NCBI GenBank assembly: GCA_007858575.1
Contig: CP042279.1
Span: 1,674,001 to 1,738,000, forward strand
DNA length: 64,000 bases
Direction: 5' to 3'
From: Streptomyces sp. WAC08241
GTDB taxonomy: Bacteria > Actinomycetota > Actinomycetes > Streptomycetales > Streptomycetaceae
The notes beneath the pieces were generated by a model. It was given only the letters and a program-made list of their open reading frames with translations, was not told where the DNA came from and did no database searches. Of this stretch, positions 55,401 through 64,000 are shown in pieces (positions within the stretch are counted from its first letter, which is position 1; every line of letters starts with the position of its first letter). Position numbers and translations under genes: made by a program.

Positions 55401-55807
55401 CGTGGGCGTGGCTCGACTGCGTCGACGGCGCGTACGACCGGGCCGTCGAACGCCTCGCCCGCGCCGTCGTGGACGTGGAGACCCTGGCCCACCTGGTCGC
55501 CCCGTACCTCGTCGTCGCCCAGTTCGGCACCGCGGCGTGGGCCCGGGGCGGGCGGGGCGGGCCGGGCGACGCCGAGGCTGGGGCGCGGTTCCTCGGCGCG
55601 TACGACGCCCACGCCGGGGCCGGCACCGGCGGTTTCCGGCCCTTCACCCCCGAGACGGAGGCCCTGATCCGCGCCCGCGCGGAGGAGGTCCTGCGCGCGG
55701 CCCTCGCCCCGGAGGCGTACACCCGTCACTACGAGGAGGGGGCCGCCCTGTCCCTCCGGGCCGCCGCCGACCTCGTACGACGGCCCTGGACGGCACCGGG
55801 CGCCTGA
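52500..55807 (+). CDS. AfsR/SARP-family regulator with NB-ARC domain, many frame breaks
   Basis: About 1,100 residues. OmpR-like DNA-binding start (YRVLGPCRALRTDDGTEAVL), BTAD domain (RFAADLALGRADEVLAPLAA, AYEEVRTALADRLGTDPGPE), NB-ARC ATPase (Walker A LTGPGGVGKTRLALEAA, Walker B MLLLLDNCEHVV, RLDGLPLAIELAAARLRML) and C-terminal TPR-like repeats. GTG 52500. Breaks lie near 52720, 53765, 53845, 54315, 54500, 54620-54830 and 54990-55020. From about 53745 to 54350 codon choice changes sharply to G-ending codons (TTG, GTG, CGG). SARPs activate secondary-metabolite genes, but no biosynthetic cluster lies in the window. Confidence 0.82.
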
Positions 55808-55877
55808 GCGTCGCTCGTACCGCCGGATACGGCTCCGGGGGCCTGGGCGTCGCCCGTACGATCGGGGGCGTCCCCGA

Positions 55878-56728
55878 TCAGCCGCCCGCGAGGCGCTCCT
55901 TCGCCTCCGCGAGGTCCTCCGGGGTGGGGCGTCGTCCTGGGCGAGGCGGCGGCGCCAGTACCCGGTGAAGTGCACCGAGCGCCGGTCGAGGCCCCGCTCC
56001 TCCACGAGGTGGCGCCGCAGTCCGCGCACCGCCGAGGCCTCGCCCGCCAGCCAGGCGTACGGGCGCCCCTCCGGCAGGTCACCGGCCCGCACGGCGTCGA
56101 CCGGGGAGTCGCCGTCGCGCAGGAAGCGCACGGCGAGGTCGCCGGGCGTCGGCAGGGGCTGCTCCTCGGCCGCGTCCGGGACCTGGACGTAGGCGACGGC
56201 CCGCCGCCCCGGCGGGAGCGCGGCGACGACCGTGGCCAGGGCGGGGAACGCGCAGGCGTCGGCGTAGAGGAGGGTCCAGTCGCCGGCGCCCGGATCGACG
56301 GGCACCGCGAACTCCTCCGACGGGCCGAACATGCCGAGCACGTCCCCGGCCGCGCCGTCCGCGCCCAGCGCGTCGCGGGTCCTCGTCCCCTCCGTCCCCC
56401 TCGCCCCCGTGGAGGAAGAAGTCGACGTCGACGGTCCCGGCGGCCGGGTCGTGCGCCCGGAGGGTGTAGCTCCGCATCCACGGGCGCTCCGCCTCGGGAA
56501 GCGCCGCGTACGCCGCGTACCAGCGCATCGTGTCCCCGTCGGGCCCCGGGACCGGCAGGACCGGCTCCGCCTGTCCCGGCCGGGGAAGAACAGCTTCACC
56601 TGCTGGTCGGGGCCGGCGAGCACGAACCCGTCGAGCGACGGGCCGCCCAGCGTCACCCGGACCGTGCGGGGCGTGATCCGGCGGACGGCGGTGACGTGCG
56701 GGCGCCGCAGGGGCAGGGACGGGGACAT
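55878..56728 (-). CDS. Siderophore-interacting protein (ferric-siderophore reductase)
   Basis: About 285 residues. FAD-binding blocks are DGFVLAGPDQQVKLFFPG and RSYTLRAHD (Arg-x-x-Thr), followed by the NAD(P) lobe (DWTLLYADACAFPALATVVA, AWLAGEASAVRGLRRHLVEE, VHFTGYWRRR). ATG 56728 follows GAGGAGCC. Breaks lie near 56580, 56395 and 55935; the last gives the end EAKERLAGG. It reduces ferric siderophores in the cytoplasm to free iron. No siderophore synthesis genes are adjacent. Confidence 0.87.
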
Positions 56729-56898
56729 CGGTGGCTCCTCGTGGTCGTCGGGGTGAGGGATCCACCCTGCCGGGAGCCGCCGACAGGGGACCGACACCGC
56801 GTCGACACGGGCCGGGACCGGGCCGCCCCCGGCCCCGGATGCGTTCTCGCCCCCGGCCACCAGAATGGCCAGTGCCGGACGAACACGTAGGAGGCGGC

Positions 56899-57097
56899 AT
56901 GAACGCTGAGCCCGACAAGACGTCCCCGGGGACTCCCCGACGCCCGACCGGCTGCTGCACGCCGGATCGGAGGGGGAGTTCACGGCGGAGGACCTGGTCC
57001 TCGCCTCCGGCCGTGACGTGACCCCGAAGAACCTCGCCTGGGCGGAACGCCGGATGGCGGAGAAGGGGCGCGCCTCCATGGACGAGCTCCTGCCCTA
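56899..57097 (+). CDS. Small conserved hypothetical protein
   Basis: About 66 residues after one frame repair near 56934 (one G restores SPGDSPTPDRLLHAGSEGEF). ATG 56899 follows AGGAGG. The corrected sequence has FTAEDLVLASGRDVTPKNLA and ends MDELLP at TAG 57095-57097. It resembles short acidic Streptomyces proteins of unknown role; no domain is named. Located between the siderophore-interacting protein and the reactive-sulfur genes. Confidence 0.55.
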
Positions 57098-57179
57098 GGC
57101 CCCTGGTCGTGTCCCGTCGGCCCCGGCCCGGAGGATGTGCGCCTCCGGCCCGGGGCCGACGCGCGCCCGGACCGGGAGC

Positions 57180-57241
57180 CTTCAGCCGTGGGGTCCTTCA
57201 GCCGTGGGGTCCTTGAGTCGTGAGGTCCTTCCGTCGTGGGG
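57180..57241. repeat. Four degenerate 16-base tandem repeats
   Basis: Units based on CTTCAGCCGTGGGGTC occur twice exactly, then as CTTGAGTCGTGAGGTC and a partial CTTCCGTCGTGGGG. They encode the C-terminal end of the universal-stress-protein fragment on the minus strand and probably arose by slippage that extended its tail. Confidence 0.6.
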
Positions 57242-57360
57242 GACGAGGGCCACCGGGATGCGGCCGTCGTGCAGGGCGGCGTGCGCCACGCCGCCGATGT
57301 GCGCGCTGGGGGTTCGAGCGTCGCGTACGCCGGCCGAACCGATCACGACCCGGCCCCCGG
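57182..57360 (-). pseudogene. C-terminal fragment of a universal stress protein
   Basis: About 58 codons in the minus frame just below the rhodanese stop read GGRVVIGSAGVRD, then SAHIGGVAHAALHDGRIP and VALVPHD. This is the ATP-binding G-x2-G...GS end of a UspA domain. The first two thirds are missing, and the upstream side is occupied by the rhodanese gene. It may start at GTG 57346 as a tiny ORF but cannot fold as a Usp domain. Its tail was lengthened by 16-base repeats. Confidence 0.5.
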
Positions 57361-57362
57361 TG

Positions 57363-57938
57363 TCAGCGGCCGCGCAGCGCGGCGAGGGTCGCTTCGAGGT
57401 CGGCGGGGCGGGGCCGGTTGTGGGGCAGCCTGCCGAGCACGACGGCCATGCCGCAGGTGTCGGTCACGGCCGAGAGGACGAGGCCGGCGGCGATGCCCGC
57501 GGAGAGGAGCTGGAAGGCCGGGTGGACGAGCAGGCCGAGGAGCAGTCCGAGGAGGACGACGGCGCCGGCGGTGAGGCGGACCTGCCGCTCCATGGCCCAG
57601 GAGGCGCGCGGGCCGCCCTCGGGGCGGTGCAGGTCGTGTCCGCCGGTGGCCCAGGCGCCGGTGCCGCCGACGAGGGTGGTGGCGGTGACGCCGTGCCCGG
57701 CGAGGGTCCGGCAGGCGTTCTCCGAGCGGGCGCCGGAGGCGCAGACCACCAGGACCTCCCCGCGGTCGGCGGCCCCGCGGATCTCGGGCAGGGCGCTTTC
57801 GAGCCGGTCCAGGGGGACGTTGAGCGCGCCGGGCAGGTGGCCGCCCGCGAACTCGCCCGGAGTGCGCACGTCGATCACGGTCAGCTCGTGCAGGCGGGCG
57901 CGTGCCTCGTCGGTGCCGAGGGCGGTGGGTGTGGTCAT
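57363..57938 (-). CDS. Rhodanese domain protein with C-terminal DUF2892-like membrane region
   Basis: Intact, 191 residues. The rhodanese domain (LTVIDVRTPGEFAGGHLPGA) has its active-site loop VVCASGARSENA (Cys followed by ASGARS). Two hydrophobic helices follow (LTAGAVVLLGLLLGLLVHP, LSAGIAAGLVLSAVTDTCGM). It should move sulfane sulfur at the membrane. ATG 57938. A TACCCC-TG-GGGGTA dyad lies 59 bases upstream, as before the MBL gene, so both belong to one sulfur regulon. Confidence 0.88.
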   Translation of the reverse strand: MTTPTALGTDEARARLHELTVIDVRTPGEFAGGHLPGALNVPLDRLESALPEIRGAADRGEVLVVCASGARSENACRTLAGHGVTATTLVGGTGAWATGGHDLHRPEGGPRASWAMERQVRLTAGAVVLLGLLLGLLVHPAFQLLSAGIAAGLVLSAVTDTCGMAVVLGRLPHNRPRPADLEATLAALRGR

Positions 57939-57996
57939 GGCGGATGTGGTCCTTGTCCGTGTCTGTCGACGGGGCCCGCGCGGGGCGGGAACACTT

Positions 57997-58010
57997 TACC
58001 CCTGGGGGTA
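57997..58010. promoter_or_regulatory. CsoR/CstR-like operator upstream of rhodanese gene
   Basis: TACCCCTGGGGGTA is a perfect 6-2-6 dyad matching the G/C-tract architecture of CsoR-family operators. It lies in the promoter region of the rhodanese gene. Confidence 0.65.
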
Positions 58011-58139
58011 TTGCGGGAGTGTTGCCGGAATGTGTGGGAGTGGCTGGTCGTGGTGGTCGGCCGTGGCCATAGCCGGGCGGGGGCCCGGGGCGTACGCCGT
58101 CCCGGGCGACGGACGGCGGCGCCCCGCCGGAAGCGCGCC

Positions 58140-58831
58140 TCAGCGGACGGCGTCGACGAGCATGAGGGCCGCCACCGCCAAGAGCGCGCACGCGAAGGCC
58201 TTCCGCAGCGCGTCTCCGGTGACCCGGGCGGCGATCCGCCTGCCGTCCCACGCGCCGAGGACGGCGGCGGCCGCGAAGGGCCGGTCAGCTCCCAGCGCAG
58301 GTCCCCGCCGCTCCCGCGCGCGCGGCGAGCGCGGCCAGGGAGTTGACGGCGATGACGAGCAGGCTCGTGCCGACCGCCTGCCGCATCCGCAGGCCCAGGA
58401 TCCCCGTCACCGCGCCGAGCCCGGCCCCCGCCCCGGCCGCCCTGGCGGCGCGGACGCCGGACGCCGGCCGGGAGTCCGGCGGGCGCAGCATCCGCAGCGC
58501 CGCCAGCGCGGCGACGGCCGCGAACGCGACGGTGAGCACGGACCCGGGGAGGCGCGCCGCGGCGGCTCCGGCCAGGAAGGCCGGGACCACGCCCGCCGCC
58601 GCGAACGGCGCGCCCGTCCGCCGGACGACGTGGCCGTCGCGGACGTGGGCGGGCAGGGCGCCGACCGTGGTGACCGTGACGATGACCAGGCCGGCCGTGG
58701 CGGCGGCGGCCGGGGTGAAGCCGAGCAGGTGGATCAGGGCGGGGCGGTCAGGACGCCTCCTCCCCGCCGAGGGCGCCGAGCGCCAGGCCGACGACCGCTC
58801 CGGCGGTCAGGGCGAGGACCAGCGCGCTCAC
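58140..58831 (-). CDS. TauE/SafE-family sulfite/anion exporter
   Basis: About 230 residues, seven to eight membrane helices (LVLALTAGAVVGLALGALGG, TAGLVIVTVTTVGAL, GTSLLVIAVNSLAALA, AFACALLAVAALMLVD). Breaks lie near 58745 (restoring GGGGSVLTAPALIHLLGF) and 58285. GTG 58831 is the likely start. Family members export sulfite or sulfoacetate, and in Gram-positive cst operons a TauE protein removes sulfite formed by persulfide dioxygenase. It lies between the MBL and rhodanese genes on the same strand. Confidence 0.8.
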
Positions 58832-58953
58832 GCGGTCGTGCCGGGGAACATCACGGGGTGGCTCTCTCTGTTGCCGCCGGGAGGGACCCCACGGGCCGTG
58901 TCCCGGCGGGCGGGTGGGCGTACGTACGGATACGGGTGGGCGCGGAGCCCGGT

Positions 58954-60310
58954 TCAGCCGGTGACGACGGTCAGTCCGGCCCCGGCGGCCGCGTCGAAGC
59001 CGTCGTCCACGGCGACCACCTCGCGGCCGGCCGCGTCGAGGAGGGAGGCGGCGACGGCGGCGCGCATGCCGCCGGCGCAGTGCACCCAGACCGTCCCGTC
59101 GGGCACCTTGCCGATCCGGCGGTGCAGTGCGTGGACCGGGACGTGGACGGAGCCCTCGATCCATCCGGCCGCGCGTTCCGACGCGCGGCGCACGTCCAGG
59201 ACGACGATCCCGTCCGTACCCCGACCGGCCAGGCCGGCGAACGTGGAGCGGGCGAACGACGCCGGCCGCTCCCCTCGCGCAGCCACCGCTCCGGCCCGCC
59301 GAGGGCGGCGGCGGCCGGGCGGTCGATCCCCACCCTCACCAGCTCGCGCTGGGCGTCGGCGAGCTGCTCGGCGGTCTCGGCGAGGAGGGTGACGGGCTTG
59401 CCCCAGGGGATGGTCCAGGCCAGGTAGGTGGCGAGTTTGCCGTCAGCCTCGTAGTTGAACGAACCGGCCACGTGCCCCTCCGTGAACGCGACCCGGTTGC
59501 GCAGGTCCACGACCCACTCCCCGGCCGCGAGCCGCGCGGCGATCTCGTCCGGGTCGGCGGGCGCGGGCGGAGTGAGGTCCACCGGCGCGGGACCGGCCGC
59601 GTTCACCGGGCCCATGTGCGCGTAGTAGGCGGGGACGTCCTCCAGGCCCGCGAGCAGGTCGGCCACGAAGGCGTCCACGTCCGTGGTGAGGGCCGGGTTG
59701 GCGGCCTTCTCCTTGCCGATGGTGGTGGCGTCGCCGTCCGCCGGGGCGGAGGAACAGAAGCTGCCGAACCCGTGGGTGGGCAGGACGGCGGTCTCGTCGG
59801 GCAGGGTCCGAGCGAGCCGGTGGGCGGAGGCGTGCTGGGCGCGGGCCAGCTCCTCGGTGAGGCGCGGCTCGACGAGGTCGGGGCGGCCGACGGTGCCGAT
59901 GAGGAGGGAGCCGCCGGTGAACGCGGCCACGGGCCGGCCGGCCTCGCTCAGGACGTACGCGGTGTGGTGCGGCGTGTGGCCCGGGGTCGCGACGGCCGTC
60001 AGGGTCAGGCCGGCATCGATGCCGACGGTGTCGCCGTCCGCGACGGGGACGCGGGCGAACGAGACGCGGGCGTCGGCCGGGACCAGGTAGGCGGCGCCGG
60101 TCAGCCGGGCCAGTTCCGGGCCGCCGGTGACGTAGTCGTTGTGGAGGTGCGTCTCCACCACGTGGGATATCCGCACGCCGTGCCGGGCGGCGGCCGCGAG
60201 GACCCGGTCGACGTCGCGGGCGGATCCACCGCCACCGCCGTCCGCTCGCCCCCGGCCACGTAGCCGCGGTTGCCGAGGCCCTCCACGTCGATGGTGTCGA
60301 CAAAGAACAC
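58954..60310 (-). CDS. MBL-fold persulfide-dioxygenase-like protein with C-terminal rhodanese domains
   Basis: About 452 residues. MBL metal ligands HLHNDY (HxHxDH-like), ATPGHTPHH and LPTHGFGSFC are followed by one rhodanese-like repeat (GEWVVDLRNRVAFTEGHVAG, no Cys in its loop) and a second (IVVLDVRRASERAAGWIEG) with loop VHCAGGMRA. This is the ETHE1/CstB arrangement that oxidises persulfides to sulfite. GTG 60310. Breaks lie near 60225 and 59273. Two CsoR-like dyads lie 25-70 bases upstream. Confidence 0.87.
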
Positions 60311-60334
60311 GCGCCGTTCCCTTCGCTGGAAAAT

Positions 60335-60380
60335 TACCCCCGGGGTATGCGGTTCACCTTAACAGGTTACCCCGGGGGTA
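60335..60380. promoter_or_regulatory. Two CsoR/CstR-like operators upstream of the MBL gene
   Basis: TACCCCCGGGGTA (60335-60347) and TACCCCGGGGGTA (60368-60380) are near-perfect dyads 33 bases apart centre to centre, about three helical turns. The -35/-10 region must overlap them. One G or C may be lost from each, as the rhodanese copy has 14 bases. Confidence 0.7.
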
Positions 60381-60465
60381 TCTTCCCGGCTGTGTCGGGC
60401 CGGTCCGTGCCGCGTCGGGCCGGTCCGTGCCGCGGACACGCGCCGGCCCCCACCGGGAGCGTCCG

Positions 60466-62872
60466 TCAAAAGACGCTCTCGTCCTGGTCGTCGGCCGTGG
60501 TCCAGGTCCAGTCGGCGACCTCGGGCATGTCGGTGCCGTGCTCCCGGATCCAGGAGTGGTGGCGGGTACGGGCGTCCGCCATGGCCTGCCGCACCCCCAC
60601 GGCCCGTACGCCCAGGCCGGGCACGCGGTCGATCACGTCCATCACCAGGCGGTAGCGGTCGAGGTCGTTGCGCACGACCATGTCGAAGGGGGTCGTGGTG
60701 GTGCCCATCTCCTTGTAGCCCCGCACGTGCAGGTTCGCGTGCCCGGCCCGGCGGTAGGCCAGCCGGTGCACCAGCCAGGGGTAGCCGTGGTAGCCGAAGA
60801 TCACCGGCCGGTCCGTGGTGAACAGCGCGTCGTACTCCCCGTCGGTCATCCCGTGCGGGTGCTCCTCGTGGGGCATGAGCCGCGTCATGTCGACCACGTT
60901 CACCACCCGGACCGCCAGGTCGGCAGGTGGCGCCGCAGCAGGCCCGCCGCCGCGAGAACCTCCTGGTGGGCACGTCGCCCGCGCAGGCGAGGACCACGTC
61001 CGGCTCGCGCGTGCCGTCCTCGGTGCCCGCCCACTCCCACACCCCGGCGCCCCGGGCGCAGTGGGCGCGGGCCTCGTCCAGGAGAGCCAGTCGAAGCAGG
61101 GCTGCTTGCCGGCGACGATCACGTTGACGTAGTCCCGGCTGCGCAGCGCGTGGTCGGCGACGGACAGCAGGGTGTTGGCGTCCGGCGGCAGGTAGACGCG
61201 GACGACCTCGGGGCTCTTGTTGAGCACGTGGTCCACGAAGCCCGGATCCTGGTGCGAGAAGCCGTTGTGGTCCTGCCGCCACACGTGCGAGGTCAGCAGG
61301 TAGTTGAGGGAGGCGATCGGGGCCCGCCACGGCAGCCGGCGCGAGGTCCGCAGCCACTTGATGTGCTGGTTGACCATGGAGTCGACGATGTGGACGAACG
61401 CCTCGTAGCAGGAGAACAGCCCGTGGCGGCCGGTGAGCAGGTATCCCTCCAGCCAGCCCTGGCAGGTGTGCTCGGAGAGGATCTCCATCACGCGCCCGTG
61501 CCGGTCGAGGTGCTCGTCGGTCTTCAGGAGCGGTTCCTGCCAGGCCTTGCCGCTGGCCCCGTACACCGCCTGGAGCCGGTTCGACGCGGTCTCGTCGGGG
61601 CCGACGAGCCGGAAGTCGCGCCGGTCGGCGGTGGCGGCCATGACGGCTTCGAGGAGGTCCCCGAGGACGCCGGTCGGTTCGTGCCGGGTGGCGCCCGGCT
61701 CCTCCACCGGCACGGCGAAGCGCTCCAGGGGCGGCACGGGCAGGTCCCGCCGCAGCAGACCGCCGTTGGCGTGCGGGGTGGCGCCGAGCCGGCGCTCGCC
61801 CTCCGGCACGCAGGCGAGCACCTGCTCGGACGGCGTGCCGTCGTCGCCGAACAGCTCCTCGGGCCGGTACGAGCGCAGCCACGCCTCCAGTTGTCCGCGG
61901 TGCTCCGCGTTCTCCCGCACGCCCGGCAGGGGCACCTGGTGGGAGCGCCAGGTGCCCTCGACGGGCAGCCCGTCGACCTCCGCGGGCCGGTCCAGCCCTT
62001 CGGCGTGCGCAGGACGATCACCGGCCACCTCGGCTGCTCGCCCGGCTCGCCGTCGCGGGCCTTCCGCTGGACGTCCCGGATGCGGTCGAGCGCGGTGTCC
62101 ATCGCCGCTGCCATCGCCCGGTGGACCCGGCGCGGGTCGTCGCCGCTCACGTGCAGCGGTTCGTGGCCGTAGCCGCGCAGCAGCTCGTCGAGCTCCGCCT
62201 CGGGGAGCCGGGCGAGCACGGTGGGGTTCGCGATCTTGTAGCCGTTGAGGTGCAGGATCGGTAGGACGGCCCCGTCGTGGACGGGGTCGAGGAACTTGTT
62301 CGCGTGCCAGGACGCGGCGAGCGGCCCCGTCTCCGCCTCGCCGTCACCGATGACGCAGGCCACCAGGAGGTCCGGGTTGTCGAGGGCGGCACCGTAGGCG
62401 TGGGACAGGGAGTAGCCCAGCTCGCCGCCCTCGTGGATCGAACCGGGGGTCTCGGGCGCCACGTGGCTCGGCACCCCGCCGGGGAAGGAGAACTGCCGGA
62501 ACAGCCGGGCCATGCCTCCTCGTCCCGGCTCACGTCCGGGTAGACCTCGCTGTAGCTGCCCTCCAGCCAGGAGTTCGCGACCACGGCCGGGCTGCCGTGG
62601 CCGGGCCCCCACACGCACAGGGCGTCGAGGCCGCGGTTCCGGATCACCCGGTTGAGGTGGGTGTGCACGAGGTTCAGCCCCGGGGACGTGCCCCAGTGTC
62701 CGAGCAGCCGGGGCTTGATGTGCTCCGGTTCCAGGGGTTTGCGCAGCAGCGGGTTGTCCATCAGGTAGATCTGTCCGACGGCGAGGTAGTTGGCCGCCCG
62801 CCAGTGGGCGTCGAGCGCGTCGATCTCCTCGTCGGTCGGGGACGCGCCGTTCGAGCGCCTGTTCTTGCGCAT
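60466..62872 (-). CDS. xfp: Xylulose-5-phosphate/fructose-6-phosphate phosphoketolase
   Basis: About 800 residues, thiamine-diphosphate enzyme cleaving ketose phosphates to acetyl phosphate. Visible are [91 protein letters not shown] and [15 protein letters not shown] 62872 follows GGAGGAGAC. Breaks lie near 62515, 61995, 61080, 60955 and 60925. It lies next to a reactive-sulfur set but likely serves central metabolism. Confidence 0.92.
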
Positions 62873-63138
62873 GTCTCCTCCGTCGTCTGCCTCGTGTGGG
62901 CCGGGTGCCCGTACGGCCTCGTACGGCCTCGTGTGCGCGGACGCGGTCGCCCGGCCGACCGGCCCCGGTGTCCTCCGGGGCGTCTGCCCGCGCGCCGCCC
63001 CGGACACGCCCCGCTCCGGGCGCGCACGCCCCATGGTGGTGCGCGAACCGCCCGGAGGGGGCGTGACACAGGGCGGTGCGCCCGCAAGAGGGGCCGGACG
63101 GGTCAGAGGAACCGGACGGGCCGGGGCTCCCGTGCGTC

Positions 63139-64000
63139 TCAGCGGGCGCGGAAGGCCCGCAGGGCGGAAGGGGTGACGTGCCTGAGGAACGGCACCGGGG
63201 TCACCGCGACGGCCACCGCGAAGACGCCGAAGGCGAGCCGCGTGCCGCCCCACTCGGCCAGGAGCCCGACCAGGGCCGCGCCCAGCGGCATGGCGCCGAA
63301 GCTGAAGAGCCGGGCCGCCGCGCCGTAGCGGCCGAGCATCTCGTCGGGGACGACGCGCTGGGTGAGGGTGCGGGCGTTGACCGTCCAGAGCGTGCCGCCC
63401 ATGCCGCCGAGGAAGGCCCCGGCCGCCACGGCCCGGATGTCGGTGGTCAGGGCGGGCAGGGCCACCATCAGGGCGGTGCCGACCAGATCGGCGAACATCG
63501 CCCAGCGCGCGCCGAGCAGCCGGTTCACCCGGGTGACGACCGCCGCGCCCACGAGCCCGCCGACGCCGAGGGCGCTGAGCACGATGCCGTACTCCCGGGG
63601 CCGAGCGCCATGTCCTGCTGGGCGTAGAGCGGCATGAGCGCCAGCCAGGCGCCCCAGACGGCGGCGAGCACGGCGACGATCAGCGACAGCGTGCGCAGCA
63701 CCCGGTCCCGCCACAGGAACCGCATCCCCTCGGCGATCCGGGCGTTGACCGGGACGGCCACCGCGTCCGGGGCGGGCGCGGGGCCCGGAAACGGCCCACC
63801 AGGAGGAACAGGGAGAGGGCGGCGAGGGCGTACGCGACGCTCGTCGCCCCCAGGGCGAACCTCGTCCCGGCGGCCAGCAGCAGTCCGCCGACGAAGGGCC
63901 CGGCGAACTCCTGGCCGACGGTCTCGGCCCCCACCATCCAGGCGTTGGCGCCCTCGCACCGTTCCGCCGGCACCGCGGCCGGGACCAGGGCGGAGGCGGC
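63139..64000 (-). CDS. MFS transporter (EntS/MFS_3-like), cut by the window edge
   Basis: The C-terminal two thirds (about 288 codons) of a major-facilitator protein. Membrane helices include [59 protein letters not shown] and [20 protein letters not shown], the MFS_3 (bacteriocin/siderophore-exporter-like) pattern. Stop at 63139. Breaks lie near 63790 and 63600. The substrate is unknown. The start lies beyond base 64000. Confidence 0.8.
   Translation of the reverse strand, partial: PPPPWSRPRCRRNGARAPTPGWWGPRPSARSSPGPSSADCCWPPGRGSPWGRRASRTPSPPSPCSSWWAVSGPRARPGRGGRPGQRPDRRGDAVPVAGPGAAHAVADRRRARRRLGRLAGAHAALRPAGHGARPREYGIVLSALGVGGLVGAAVVTRVNRLLGARWAMFADLVGTALMVALPALTTDIRAVAAGAFLGGMGGTLWTVNARTLTQRVVPDEMLGRYGAAARLFSFGAMPLGAALVGLLAEWGGTRLAFGVFAVAVAVTPVPFLRHVTPSALRAFRAR

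Noticed and set aside
52500..56728. Secondary-metabolite gene cluster around the SARP regulator
   Set aside because: There is no polyketide, peptide, terpene or other core biosynthetic gene in the window; the P450 is 50 kb away.
57180..57241. CRISPR-like repeats
   Set aside because: The 16-base units are contiguous without spacers and lie in coding sequence; no cas genes occur in the window.

Overview
The window is chromosomal DNA of a high-GC actinobacterium, almost certainly a Streptomyces. The evidence is C/G-ending codons, frequent GTG starts, 4-base stop/start overlaps, and a typical Streptomyces repertoire: streptophobe protein, DUF6777 protein, AfsR/SARP regulator, several SpoIIE-type phosphatases, FBP/FusB-like protein and a small sulfur-linked leader peptide. 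No rRNA, tRNA, insertion sequence, integrase or CRISPR array was seen.

Most longer genes are broken by one or more single-base losses inside runs of G or C. Restoring one base (two bases near 3145) recovers a conserved protein each time. This looks like homopolymer compression in an unpolished assembly, so these genes are annotated over their full span as CDS with the breaks noted. A different case is an in-frame TGA at 40776-40778.

Layout. 98-5166: alpha/beta hydrolase, cytochrome P450, APC-type permease and a gutted dienelactone hydrolase. 5599-11144: a very large LAL-type LuxR regulator facing a secreted subtilisin with a P domain. 11261-20953: a stress-signalling island. Its right arm is RsbR-RsbS-RsbT-RsbX/ATPase-hybrid histidine kinase-response regulator/phosphatase. 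Its left arm is a PAS/SpoIIE phosphatase, a stand-alone cobalamin-binding protein carrying the Wx9EH and ExH motifs of CarH photoreceptors, and a STAS anti-anti-sigma factor. 21275-28031 continues a stress and DNA-repair theme: SDR, pyrimidine-dimer-glycosylase-like protein, spore-photoproduct-lyase-like radical SAM enzyme, RsbW-like kinase and catalase-peroxidase.

28285-38324: small domain proteins (DUF952, DUF1876, CBS/BON), a secreted amidohydrolase with a discoidin domain, a TetR regulator, an SsuD-like flavin monooxygenase behind a 32-residue Cys-containing leader peptide, an exonuclease, and a divergent glutaryl-CoA dehydrogenase / CoA-transferase / GntR set with strong dyad operators. 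38376-46328: FBP protein, DUF6777 protein, streptophobe protein, and an operon of double-FHA ABC exporter, SH3-like protein, proline-rich repeat protein and Ser/Thr kinase, resembling the mycobacterial Rv1747-PknF pair.

46432-56728: TetR, class II aldolase, ThuA-like protein, succinate-semialdehyde dehydrogenase, a fourth phosphatase, an AfsR/SARP regulator and a siderophore-interacting protein. 57182-60380: a reactive-sulfur detoxification set (rhodanese, TauE/SafE exporter, ETHE1-like MBL/rhodanese protein) with three CsoR/CstR-like TACCCC/GGGGTA dyads. 60466-64000: phosphoketolase and a truncated MFS transporter. The most interesting hypothesis is that the 11.6-21 kb island is a cobalamin (possibly light) gated stressosome circuit controlling a SigB-like sigma factor encoded elsewhere.
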